Translations under genes and position numbers: made by a program
The notes under the pieces: model-generated
Told to the model about the DNA's origin: nothing
The model's database searches: none
The model's input: the letters and a program-made list of their open reading frames with translations, nothing else
In this document: piece after piece, positions 11,184 through 23,800 of the stretch
Position numbering within the stretch: position 1 is the stretch's first letter
Layout: each line of letters opens with the position of its first letter
Source: Trichoplax sp. H2
Lineage: Eukaryota > Placozoa > Uniplacotomia > Trichoplacea
Direction: 5' to 3'
DNA: 64,000 nt
Assembly: GCA_003344405.1 (NCBI GenBank)
Contig: NOWV01000025.1
Coordinates: forward strand, 620,001 to 684,000

Positions 11184-13793
11184 TTATTTTTGATGAGCTT
11201 TCATGATTTGTCTAGCTTCTGCTAAAACTTCACCACCGTGATTTTTTAAGATCATTTCAGCTACGTATTTACCTAATCTTTCTGCTTCGATTAAAGAATT
11301 GCACATCTCGGAGGGACAGAGAATTGATGATAAACTTTCGTAATTGCTTTCGCAATCATCTTTAGCATTTAATCCTAATCATTAAAAAATGCAGTACAAA
11401 AAATATTACTACGCTTGTTAAAATTTCCAAAATGAGTGTTTTGCGTTTACTAATAGTAAGCCCATGCAATTTCGATGATGTCAATTACCGGAAATAGTAC
11501 ACTCATCAGAATATTGGACACGTTTGCTGCCATCAAGACTAAAGACCGCTCCAGTTATCTTTAGCTAACAGAATAGAACTTTTTAATACTTGCATGAAGT
11601 TGTAGCTAGCGCTAACATACGAGCAGCCCTGATTTCGTACTAATTTACCTTATTTTCAGTAAATTCCGTATAAACTCCGATTGGTACACTACAGCCTTTA
11701 TCCTATGTCAAATGATGATGATGAATTTCAATCGAAATGTGGTGGCTACATATCGTAAAAATTAGTTTTGAGTTCATTATTGATGTATCAATTAAACATA
11801 CCAAAAAACGAAGAAAGGCTCTTTCAGCAGCATTACAGACAAGGCTATCGAAATCAGTATAGGCAGAAATGAGTGAAAATGTCTTTTTATCATTCTTTCG
11901 TATCTCAATGCCAAGTGCACCCTGTCATGAAATATAACAAAATACCGTTCATTTGAAAATCAAGAGAAACCTTTTCTTTCATATGTAGTCTAGATTTTTC
12001 ATGTGTTGAACCTGTCCAATAGCATATAGACATTCATCCGGAGTTAATTCCTAACGATTTTAAAATAAAATTAAAATACTCGCACATGTTACTGAAAGGT
12101 ACTAAGTTGTCCTTGAGTGCATGATACTGTACTGTAGTAATGGCAAGACACACTAGCCTGATCAATTCGCTCTTGCCAACCCATTCGTACTACGCCGGCT
12201 CCAGCAAGGACCAAAGCATCATATATTCCGCTTTCATCTAACTTTTTAAGCCTTGTATTTAAATTTCCACGCTATTGCATTAAGTAAAAAGGACAACATT
12301 CAAGATGTAATCAGTCGATAATTGTAAGGATTTATAGATGACAGAAGTCTTGTAATGCGATAATGGCAATTACAACATTGTCAATTTCTGGATGAATGCA
12401 TTTTGCTGCAGACCATAATACAGCTAAGACAAATTATGAAAGAGGTAATAATCTAATAAAACTTACAACATTCTCGAATTTTAGATGAGGGAAGCGCCTT
12501 TTCAATTGGGCTATTCGTCTTAGCGAACTTGTTCCAATTACGCTACCAAATATAAATGCAATAATATATTCAGCAATTATAAATCCTAGTGTCTAGCTCA
12601 TAAAGGTTTGGGTAGAATTTTAGTGCAATTCTCCTTAAGTTACTTGATACTCCATCGTGCATTAACCTATTGCTGTACCTATTTTGTGGTAAATCGGATA
12701 ATTTAGACTTTCTATGCTTAGGATTCATTAAGACCACATCAGCAGTCATGGCTCTTCTATATTCATCAAATTGCAGAAATAGTCTCCATATTAACGTTCG
12801 GTTGCACAAATCGTATAGCTGTTATTAGCGGGGCAATTAGCGCCCTACAGTCCTATATTACGCAAGTTGAATGGCTATAGAAGAAAGTTGATTACTCACT
12901 TTCCAATAGCCGCGATGGCCAAGCCTTCTGGTAAGGTAGAAGGTACATCTTTTAATGAATGAACAATCAGGTCAATCCTACAAAGAAGGAGGATCATCCA
13001 TGTTATGATTATGTTACGATAGAGCAATAATAATCTTTATCTTAGAAAGGATTGAATGATGCTGTATTTTCATACTTATTGTCAGTCAATGCAACCTCCA
13101 AATCTTTGGTGAAAAGATTTGTTTGGCCAATCTTTAGGAATAGCCATTGGATGCCGATAGCAAACAAGTGTTTGTTGCGTTGATGTAAAGGAAAAGGGTA
13201 AAATATTATTTTTTTGTTGAGTGTGTTAAATTAGTTATTTATATTTTAATTTCTTTGTATCTCTATTTAGGATAGGGCATAAAAAACCAAATGGTCGAAT
13301 TCCAATTATCCTCTAACCTCAGGCAATGCCTTGTCCAGAACTCTATCACCAATTGTATCCATGGTGACTACGATATCAGGTTATGCAAAGTGGCGTAAAA
13401 CATTTATGATCATGATATTCATTTTATTCATTTGGCAAATATATTATTTTACAACATTAAGTTACGAATTTAACTCTTCTGTTGTTAAGTGATTACTAAT
13501 GCAATCCTTGAAAAGGGTACAAGTAGAATAGGCTAAACTGCATGATCAGTAATACGTACCTATTTCAATTCGAGCTTTTGGATGTATTTCACGCAAGGCA
13601 TCAACAACACTGTGAGTTTGAATCATTGCCAACTAGATGGAAAAATGGAAAGATGAATGAGTAAAAGATCGCATAGCCTAACTGCTTAAAATGAGCTATT
13701 TGGTTGTGTTATCCGATCTACTAGTCCATGCAGGAGTATAACCTGGCTTTTTCGAGTTCCAATTCGAACAACAGTTTCTTCCATGTCGGACAT
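11184..13793 (-). CDS. HMBS: Porphobilinogen deaminase (hydroxymethylbilane synthase)
   Basis: Haem biosynthesis enzyme: it polymerises four porphobilinogen molecules into hydroxymethylbilane in the cytosol. Complete 13-exon gene, 351 residues (human 344-361). Exons: 13793-13743, 13632-13560, 13367-13318, 13131-13076, 12977-12900, 12756-12679, 12542-12467, 12271-12158, 12050-12012, 11921-11802, 11702-11649, 11564-11489, 11374-11184. Key features are present: [16 protein letters not shown] at the N-terminus, catalytic Asp in [11 protein letters not shown], substrate-binding arginines in [19 protein letters not shown], and the dipyrromethane-cofactor cysteine in [11 protein letters not shown]. 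Intron 8 begins with GC (after 12158). Intron 6 contains sequence resembling exon 7. The gene is convergent with calsequestrin. Assignment is near certain; two ATGs (13793 and 13784) are possible starts and the first is used. Confidence 0.96.
12570..12678 (-). pseudogene. Possible relic copy of HMBS exon 7 inside intron 6
   Basis: Read in one frame on the minus strand, this intronic stretch gives [17 protein letters not shown], close to [18 protein letters not shown] in the real exon 7 (12542-12467). The residues sit in the substrate-binding segment of the enzyme. Including it instead of exon 7 would break the downstream frame, so it looks like a decayed duplicate exon. Chance resemblance is not excluded. 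Confidence 0.35.
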
Positions 13794-14129
13794 TTCGTCT
13801 CGTTCTCTCTAGGGGGGCACAAGCTCTTAGCTAGGCACAAAATGGACTAGGCACTGGTGTAAGCCTGGCTCTTATTCAAGCCAGTGATACGCAGTAAAAT
13901 GGCATTGATGTTTTGTGGCATCGATCCCTGACCGTAGAGATCGCCAAGTCACATACTACGCTATATAGTGCTATGACTTGCATGAGTATGGTAACGGACA
14001 GACAGCAATCAAATAATGCATACTGCGCAGTCTGCTATAGGCACTGGAAACGCTTCTTCAGGACTACGGCATCAGTGCTGACATGATATAGTCGAGCGAG
14101 CGAGGGACATAGTAGTTATACTCGATAGA
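13794..14129. other. HMBS 5' flank
   Basis: Spacer directly upstream of the minus-strand HMBS start. It should contain that gene's promoter. No gene, RNA or repeat array recognised; a short run of GCGAGCGAG lies near 14095. Confidence 0.4.
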
Positions 14130-16660
14130 TCAGTTTCCCTGAGTCCTTTAATAACTATATCGTAGCCATATTCGACATGTACGAAATATCACTATTATAG
14201 GGACTACTACTTTGAGTTATTACGTATTCAATTGTAGTATTCGCAGAAGATGGCAGTTATACTCCATCATATGTAATTTAGTAGTCTATGACTAAAGTAC
14301 GCGTAGATAGTCACTATCGTTGGCATCGGATAATGATAGTTTATAGAAAGTCCTTGATTGTTGCTTTATATATATATATATATATATGTCATATATACAC
14401 TATAGTACTGAAGGCCGTACACTCGATACAGTTTACTAGTCGTTAACTCGAGACGTAGTGGATACCAATAATTATAATTATATGATTTGTATATTATCGA
14501 ATACAACAAGCACAAGATAGTGGCGATTGCATGCCATGTTCAATGTATACGAAATATCGGTTGGATAAAACCATCTATGGAGCTGTACTATGAAGCCGAC
14601 CTTTTCATAGTATATTGCTCGAAATATCATTTAATTCCCCCTTATGCTATGACGTATTCTACTATAGTATTTGCAGAACATGACAATAATACTCTATCAT
14701 ATAAATTAGCAGCCCATGGCTACAGTACATCGAGACGCAGTGGATACCAATAATTATATGATTCGTATACTATCAAATGCAACAGGCACGAGACTGTGGC
14801 GATTGTATACCATATTCGATAGATTACGGGCAATATACTGTATATACAATGTCCATAAAAACTGATCTATTTATAGCATATAACTCGAAATATCATTCAA
14901 TTTCCCTATATACTATTACGTATTCTAGCGTAGTATTTGCAGAACATGGTAGTAATACTCTATCATGTAATTTAGTAGTCCATGACTACAGTATATGGTC
15001 ACTATGGTTAGTATCGGGTAAGGCTAATTTGTAGAAAGTCCTTTAAGTATATATCACAGTAACAAAGGCCGCACACTTGATACAGCTTACTACTCGACAA
15101 CTCGAGACGTAGTGGATACCAATAATTACAACTATAGTTATATGATTTGTATATTATCGAATATAGCAAGCACAAAACTGTGGTGATTGTCTACCTCTTC
15201 GATATACTACATACGAAATATCGGTTGGATAAAACGACATTTCGAGTTGTACTATGAAATCGATCTATATATAGTGTAGTGTATAGCTCGAAGTTTCATT
15301 CAATCTCTCTTTATACTATTAGATATTCTACTGCAGTATTTGCACAATTTGGCAGTAATACTCTATCATATAATTTAGTAGTCTATGACTACAGTATATA
15401 GTCACTACGGTTGGTATTGGATAAGGCTAGTTTATAGAAAGTCCTTGATTGCTGTTTTGCATACATTATAGAACTGAAGACCGCTCACTTGATACAGCTT
15501 ACTACTCGACAACTCGAGACGTAGTGGATACCAATAATTACAACTATAGTTATATGATTTGTATATTATCGAATATAGCAAGCACAAAACTGTGGTGATT
15601 GTCTACCTCTTCGATATACTGCATACGAAATATCGGTTGGATAAAACGATATTTCGAGCTGTACTATGAAATCGATCTATATATAGTGTAGTGTATAGCT
15701 CGAAGTTTCATTCAATCTCTCTTTATACTATGAGATATTCTACTGCAGTATTTGCACAATATGGCAGTAGTACTTTATTATGTAATTTAGTAGTCCATGA
15801 CTACAGTATATGGTCACTATGGTTGGCATTGGATAAGGCTAGTTTGTAGAAAGTCCTTGATTGCTGTTCTGTATACATTATAGAACTGAAGGCCACACAC
15901 TTGATGCAGCTTACTACTCGACAACTCGAGACGTAGTGGATACCAATAATTACAACTATAGTTATATGATTTGTATATTATCGAATATAGCAAGTACAAG
16001 GCTGTGGCGATTGCCTACCTCTTCGATATACTATAAAACGATATTTCGAGCTGTACTATGAAACATCTATTGACAGTATAGCATATAGCTCGAAGTTTCA
16101 TTCAATCTCTCTTTATACTATGAGATATTCTACTGTAGTATTTGCACAATATGGCAGTAATACTCTATCATGTAATTTAGTAGTCCATGACTACAGTATA
16201 TGGTCACTATGGTTGGTATCGGATAAGGCTAGTTTGTAGAAAGTCCTTTAAGTACATATTACAGTAATAAAGGCCGCACACTTGACACAGCTTACTACTC
16301 GACAACTCGAGACGTAGTGGATACCAATAATTACAACTATAGTTATATGATTTGTATATTATCGAATATAGCAAGCACAAAACTGTGGCGATTGCCTACC
16401 TTTTCGATATACTACATATGAAATAACGGTTGGACAAAACGATATTTCGAGCTGTACTAATGAAACCGATCTATTTATAGTGTCGTATATAGCGCGAAGT
16501 TTCATTCAATCTCTCTTTATACTGTTAGATATTCTACTGTAGTATTTGCACAATATGGCCGTAATTTAGTAGTCCATGACAATAATATATTAGTCACTAT
16601 GGTTGGCATTGGATAAGGTTAGTTTTGTAGAAAATCCATCCTTACTGCTTTGCTGATCTA
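14130..16660. repeat. Satellite array, ~370-414-bp units
   Basis: About six to seven head-to-tail units. An anchor GTAGTGGATACCAATAATTA recurs near 14455, 14735, 15107, 15521, 15935 and 16315, and a second anchor, TTAGTAGTCCATGACTACAG, recurs in each unit. The spacings 372, 414, 414 and 380 show indels between copies; the leftmost copies are shortest and most diverged. A (TA)n tract sits at about 14370. Open frames here (for example 14487-14753 and 14777-15034) are repeat translations, not genes. Confidence 0.9.
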
Positions 16661-17108
16661 TTTGCATATAACGTCTCGAGTATCGAAAAGGGTAAGCGAC
16701 TCATTATAGCACTGAAAAGCGCAGACTCGATATAGTCTACTATTCGACCACATTGGATGGACAGATTGGACAGCAATACTACGCCCATGGCGATACATTA
16801 ACCTTGTATACTTTGGATTACCATAAGCATAAGACTAAGGCCTTCTATCATCATTCTGCCGGTTCGACTCAACAAACTGCCCTTGCATTTATGCCCAAAA
16901 TCTTGCTGTCCGTAGAGAGGATGCCCATGAAGGAGTAATAGGATCCAATCGAGCCTAGCTACCGTGGAAAAACAACAGGAAAAACAAGTGTCAAATTCAA
17001 CACCTTGAAAACGCAAGTCAGCTATCCAGGATAGATAGTGTTGCTCGATTGAAAATTACTGCGCATTCTTGCTGCTGATGATTGAGGTCTGCAAACTAGT
17101 CTGCAAGT
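16661..17108. other. Spacer between satellite and orphan gene
   Basis: Contains overlapping short open frames on both strands (16753-16938 and 16798-17016) with no recognised domain. Probably non-coding upstream sequence of the small gene at 17109. Confidence 0.4.
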
Positions 17109-17333
17109 ATGGCCGAGTTAGCATTGTATGGAAAGCAATTGGATATGATTCGTGATCAGTTGAGACTTTGGATTGATCAATGGCATTATCATCAATTTGA
17201 TGATGAAAAAATGATCCGTACCATCAAGACAACTACCGAAGATATCGCAACACAGATACAACGTTTACAAAGTAAAGTGCAGTTGTATTTGCAACAGGAG
17301 AATACGAGTACATCATCGCAGGAAAACGGGTAA
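17109..17333 (+). CDS. Intronless 74-residue coiled-coil orphan
   Basis: A single uninterrupted frame starting MAELALYGKQLDMIRDQL and ending in a Ser/Thr/Gln-rich tail. I do not recognise the family. The sequence is strongly helical: heptad-like leucines and isoleucines run from about residue 8 to 65 (LDMIRDQLRLWI, then IATQIQRLQSKVQLYL), with a charged HQFDDEKMIRTIK middle. It has no signal peptide or membrane segment. The composition and good ATG context (AGTATGG) argue for a real protein. It lies 470 bases upstream of the WRN-like gene on the same strand but has its own stop, so it is not a first exon of that gene. It could be a small subunit of a larger coiled-coil complex, which is inference only. 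Confidence 0.5.
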   Translation: MAELALYGKQLDMIRDQLRLWIDQWHYHQFDDEKMIRTIKTTTEDIATQIQRLQSKVQLYLQQENTSTSSQENG

Positions 17334-17802
17334 TATAAACAAAGAAGAGGCTTAACGAGCTAGCTACTGCATCATCATCCATCATATCCACTACTCGTTA
17401 TTGGCAAAGTAGACAATAGTCATTGTATACAGTACCCCAATAGCTAGATTGATAGAGATCGTTGAATTCAACTCTTATGCAATTTAAGATTTATTCTGTA
17501 CAGAATCAGTAAGATAGAAACCAGTGGTAAAGTTTTGTGGCGAACTACTACTACAGCGCACATTATTTCAGAGTTTAGAAGTCACTTCAAGATCACTTAC
17601 TGTATGCTTCCATAGGATTAGATACTATCTTAGTTTGGTCTTATTTCCAGTGTACATAATTTTGTCTTAAAAACTTCGTATTCAACAACGATACATCCCA
17701 AAGTTTTCCTCTAGTCGATAAAATAGCATGCAATCATGAACTATCAATAAGGCTTTGATTCATTAAATGATTAATTGAATGTGTTTATGATTCCTATTCC
17801 GT

Positions 17803-20800
17803 ATGGACAACTGGTGCCACTTTTGTATGATGGCCTTGTCATCTACGGCCAGATTACAAGACAGTCAAGTTGATCAAGATTTAATGCTAGAGGTAATGTC
17901 TATCTTATTCATTATAGGCATAGTTGACTTTTTACTCTTCACTGCAGAACAAATCATAGAATTTATCGCGATATCTGTCTGACCTGACTGAAATTGAAAT
18001 TTTCAATGATAGTTACAGTAGAATGACTGTTATAGTATCCAATATAAAATATAACTTTGTCTTAATATTAGGCAATGCTAATAATGTGTACAGTCAATAA
18101 TATGTCATCGTATCTTACCTTTTTGAGAGTGAAAGTTTTATTTGCAAGAAACAAGTATTTTGACATCAAATGAATACCGAGCAACTTTGTCTTAGTGCTA
18201 TTATTGTGCATTACCACTGATATAGTCCAATTGCATGATATATTGTGATATCTCACCTCTAATATATTGGAGGTAGAATTTCTTAGTATTGCATAAAAAT
18301 GAATTGATGCTATTTGGGTTTATCTCTATCAATATCATATAATAATATTGATGCAACAAAACTGGTAGTGTATGCTAGCAGAATATTTATGCTATGGGGA
18401 GCCGTACTAGTAATATTTTTTGGCTCTTTAGCCCTAACAGGTCGACATAGGAATCGATTAATAGTAAAATAGATTACAATATTATATAATAAGTATTGCT
18501 TGTAGTGATATAATTAGTAAGTCATGTCAGCGGTAATCTGACATTTCATTATGGATGTGTGTTGATATCTATCGGTATTCCTTGGGATGATTTTACTTAA
18601 TTACCGTATCGGTACTATAAACATTTCGAAACTTATTAATTTTATTCTTGTTATAGGAAATCGATTGGGAAAAGGAAGAAGAATCAGGTCAGTAAAGTAG
18701 AGAATACGGCATGAGATAAAGTTTGCGGTAGCTGACCTTTAGCATCACCAGAAGTTAAAATGATGAGAATATGCTCGCTTTTCAGATGATATACAATCTA
18801 GTTTTGAAAAATCAGCAGTTGAAGGTGTTAAAGTAAGACTGTGCTATAAATCACTGGACTGTATACCTTTCATATGTAATAGTATGTTCTAAAGTATATG
18901 CTACTTCATTATCTTTCAATGAATGTCATTTGGGGACTATTTAGGGTTCAGGTATTAAAATATCCTAAAATATTTGTATTATACGTAATTTTTGCACTAT
19001 GTATGATTTGCATTGTGGTCTTGTAGCATTCTCTACCCTAAGCGTACTACAATAATGGTACTCATTGACATCGCTATTTTTCAGATAATATCCAGGATTG
19101 TCTAGATGCTTCGTTAGTTGAAGATATTAAAGTATAGATATGTGATTTACATTGGATAATACTTCATATTTAGATACTATCTAGAACACGATTAATTTTT
19201 ACTCAATGAAGTTCTCTATCTCTTATTGTAGGAAATTGATTGGAGTAAAGAAGCATCGATTGGAACTATTTTAAACAATGCTACCGAATCTGGTAACTAC
19301 GTGTACTGTACTGTATTATAACGGGAGCAGCCATGATTATTTTGAATATTCACGTTTACAAAGTCATTGAGCTGCTTACGATACAATTTCTATATATATT
19401 AGAAGATTTTGAAATCGGTGAACAGCCATCAAATGCGCATTTGAAAATATTAAAAGATTCCTTTGGTCATGCCCAGTTTAGGCCGTAAGCATTAGCAATC
19501 CCGTCTTGTATATATTGACGAATTCGTGATACTATAATGACATTGCATTAGAAATATTTATTCACAAATAGAATGGAAGTACAGATGTTGTAATTGCTAC
19601 AATTTGTTAGAAATTGCCTGATTCTATGATCATAATTCTGAATGTTACATTATTGAATGGACAATGCAGACTCCAATGGAAGATTATAAATTCCATCGTA
19701 ACACACAACAGGGATAACTGTGTTGTAATGGCGACAGGTAGAGTATTCCAGCATACGACTAGACAATAACTTTATTTCATGTTTATCTTTATAATAATGC
19801 TGCATTGTTATAGAAAATGAAATAGTAGCATATCGAAATATCACCTAAGTGATAGTAACCTAAATTACAAGAAGCCTGCTATTCTAAATTTTGCTTTCCT
19901 ACGATAGGAAATAATCTAGTATTACTGTCTCGCTCTCTTTATTATATTGTCTAGTAATGAGCAAAAGCTTACATACTACAATTGTAAGCATGGTAATTGC
20001 ATTTTATAGCTTTATTTTGCGTTCGTTTTACTTTAATACTGAAAATTACTCATCTCATTAATTTCTTCTTTTCACTACTTATTTTTACTTAGGATATGGA
20101 AAGAGCTTATGCTATCAATATCCTGCGGTCTACTTAAAAAAAATTGTCATCGTAATATCTCCATTAATTTCTCTAATGCAAGATCAAGTTATGGCACTAA
20201 CGTAAGTTGCATTACGTTAGGTCTATACCAGTAGAGGCCTTGATCCATTTTAATCACAACATCTGATGCAATGGTCTAAACTACGTTCTAGTGTAAATAA
20301 TATTCCTGCATGCTATTTGGGATCAGCTCAACGTAATGGTGCAGAAGTGACACGAAATTTAAAAAGGTGCGATCTAAACGCACTCTTCCTAAAACATGAA
20401 GCACTTGGAGTAGTATAACTTACTAAAATCATTTTCAGTAGAGTGATTTTCAAGTTTCAATTTTCTTTGACGACTTTTATCAATGATCGACGCTATATAT
20501 TGATGTAATTCCACAGGGGTAGATATTATCTGCTATATGTTGCTCCGGAATTTGCTGTTACATCTGGTTCATTATTCAAAGAGCTAAATGATACTATTGG
20601 TAACTAATTAACAATTATAGTACAAGAACCCTTAATAATGATGCGTTTGAATATACACTTCCGTTAGCAGTGCTAAAAATTATGTCCGTTCTGACGGTTT
20701 TTACTAAATTTTTAATTCGTTAGGAATTTCTTTAGTAGCTATCGATGAAGCCCATTGTGTATCACAATGGGGTCATGATTTTCGCTCCTCTTATCGGCAA

Positions 20801-23800
20801 CTAGACTTTATAAGAAATCTTTTACCACATGTAAGACTGATGTAACTTTAGGATGTTGCCAATATTTTTTAATTCTCTAAAGTTTAGTTTCATCGTAACT
20901 AAAAGAGGCTATTAATCGCTCACTCAGGTACCTATTATGGCTTTAACGGCCACTGCTACTCCTCTAGTTCGCGCTGATATTTGTACAGCTCTAAAACTGT
21001 CCGATCCATTAATATCTAGCACAAGCTTTGATCGGTACGGTATACCTGTATACAGGTTCTACTGTTAATTGTCTTTGGCATTAGCTTACATTATCGGTGG
21101 ACAATAATTTACGCAGAAAAACTACCATTTTTTTAGGCCTAATCTGTACTTTGAAGTTCGAATAAAATCGGATTTAATGAAGGATTTGAAGCCTTACATG
21201 AGGAAACGAGAAGAGAAAAAGTTAGAAATATCTTATTATTATTGGTTATGAAAGTATTATTGCCGCAGTACTAATCAAATATAACATATGGTTTTCATTT
21301 CTCGTATTTATTATAGACTCTTTTACGAATTTGAAGGTTCAACTATCATTTATTGTATATCGCGAAAGGATTCAGAGATGGTAGCGAGCAAATTACAAGG
21401 TTCAAATATTTTAAAACAACGATCACTTATTAACGTACGGATGACCGATTTAGTAAGTTAGTTGTGTAATAATGCAATTAATTATTATTAACTAGCCTTT
21501 GGCATAAAGTGCGGTTATTATCATGCTGGTATGGGACTGCAAGATCGTCAACGGATTCATCATGAATTTATTAGAGACGAATTACAGGTGATTATCAACG
21601 TTCTCATAGAGTTTAGTAATACGACTGGAACTAATTTGCTTTTAATATCAATAAAATTATAGTGTGTGGTTGCTACAATTGCGTTTGGTATGGGTATTGA
21701 CAAGCCGGATGTCAGAAGGATAATTCACTACGGAGGTCTGATATAGTGAAATCAGTAAAGTCGATAGTACAGTTTCAGGCGATGTTAATTTTTCTGCGAT
21801 ATCTAGTATAGTTAGATCTGCGGTTTGTACTCTAGTATATGATATTCTGTTATTTAACGATTAAGCGCCTCGAGATATTGAATCCTACTACCAAGAAGTC
21901 GGTCGTGCAGGTCGTGACGGGTATGAGTTATTTCTTTCTTCTAAATCTGGGTGTAGTTACTGTTATCATAACAGCAATTATTGATTCACTTTTGAAATAT
22001 GAACTTATTCTTTAAGATTGCCAGGTGTATGCGTGGTTTTCTTTGCAGAAGCTGACTTCCGTTTGCATAAGTAAGATATACACGATATACTAGTTTTGGT
22101 TGCTATAAGTACTTTACTAGTAAATGTTATAAATCGATGTAATTATATGCAGACATTTCATTGGAGAGATAGCCGATGAAGACTTTAGGAAACACAAATT
22201 GGAAATGATGAATAAATTGTTAACTTACCTAATAACTAAAGATTGTCGTAGGAGGTAGAGCCTGCTATTTTTCTGCATTATAAACACAGATTGATTTTCT
22301 AATATAGCTGTACACACATTAACACCTATTTACCTTATTAGAGAAATTATTTCTCATTTTGAATCGAAGAACATTGATGATTTTCCTAAACATGCCGATT
22401 GCTGTGATAACTGCCGCAGGAGGTGAAAAAATTTAGTTAACTAATATTATATATTAAGCAGTGCATCTAAGTGGTGTTGGCTTGTATTTAGTTTAAGTGG
22501 TGCAGTGTCTGAAAATGATGAGAAGAATAATGTACAAGGTCCAAACTTTGGTCGAGAAGCAAGAGATTTACTTCAGACTGTATTGGTATACCTACTGATG
22601 ACGATTATAAAATTTATAACTGATTTAGTTTGAAAAATGAACTAATTACCATCTTAAGTTGCTAAAGGTACTGTTATCATTTTAGGCTTGTGGTGATGGA
22701 AAATATGGTCTTACCATACCAATAAAACTTCTATGTGGCTTGGTAAGTTTAATACCACCTTTGTCCTTGTATTCATAATCAAGGTTAATTAATTAATCAT
22801 TATTTTATTATTTCTATCCCATTCTATTCTGGATTACTCAGCAAGTAAAAAATATATCAGCCTTTGAGAGGATGGCTATGTACTGTAAAGGAAAGTAAGT
22901 TTAATATTACTTCGCAATCGTATAATTATTATTGACGTCGACGTCGTAGCTAGTAAGTTGATTAAATTAACATTTGAAATAGTTTTCATCATTCTTGGGC
23001 TAATGAGTGTCATATTAACACACTTGATAGGTATCGTCCTCGAAAATGGTGGAAGACGCTAGGTTAGAATCGAAGTATTACAAATTAGGTAGTAATACCT
23101 ATAGCGCATTTGTATTCTTAATAACTATTTCGCAATATCATTAACATAGGTAAATTATTAACTATGGAAGGATTCTTGCAAGAATATCCACTGACCGGGA
23201 TGTATGGATGCGTAATCGGTTTATCTGGTACGTATGACAAACATCCGCTTCCCAAAGTATTTTTATACACGTTATTCTTACTTTTTATGCAATATTGCTG
23301 ACGCAATGTCTGAATAGATCTCGGCCATGCTTGGCTTAAGAACACAGCAAACGAGACTATCCCAACCCTGCACTTAAAAAATCACGCGGTATGAAACAGC
23401 TTATCATTGATTCTGCAATTTAACTTCAATTCATATGCGAATAAGTTACCGAAATGTGTACTCTTTGCAGCTATTTAATCTTTCTCAAAGGACTCCGACG
23501 ACTAATAGGTCAGCGTATGAAATTGTTCAGTTTTGAAAATGTTTCGAAATGTTTCATGTAGAGTTTAGCAAAGACCAATAATCTGTTAAGGTACCTATCA
23601 TTAAAACTTATTAATTCTGAAATTATCGATTATATTTTAGCGGTCAGACTTCGGGAGTATACGAAGTAGTGCCAGTTGTATGGCAGAATGCGACTGAAGT
23701 TGCAATTAATATAGCTAAAAAGGCTATGCTGTCCGCACAAAGCCCTAGTGAAAATGTAGTAGAAGATCCTGCAGAAGTCGAATTTCAGGTACAAATATTA

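Noticed and set aside
14487-16061. Open frames inside the 14-16 kb satellite
   Set aside because: Similar peptides recur once per repeat unit and have no domain.
16753-17016. Two opposed 60-72-codon frames upstream of the orphan gene
   Set aside because: They overlap on opposite strands, have no recognisable content and no splice partners.
17953-18011. Possible extra WRN exon starting [15 protein letters not shown]
   Set aside because: Its end does not match the phase of the next exon, whereas joining 17892 to 18657 keeps the frame; it could be an alternative exon at most.
22983-23030. Open stretch with [14 protein letters not shown] before WRN exon 25
   Set aside because: Its phase does not fit the upstream exon; the acceptor at 23030 gives the conserved WWKTLG segment.
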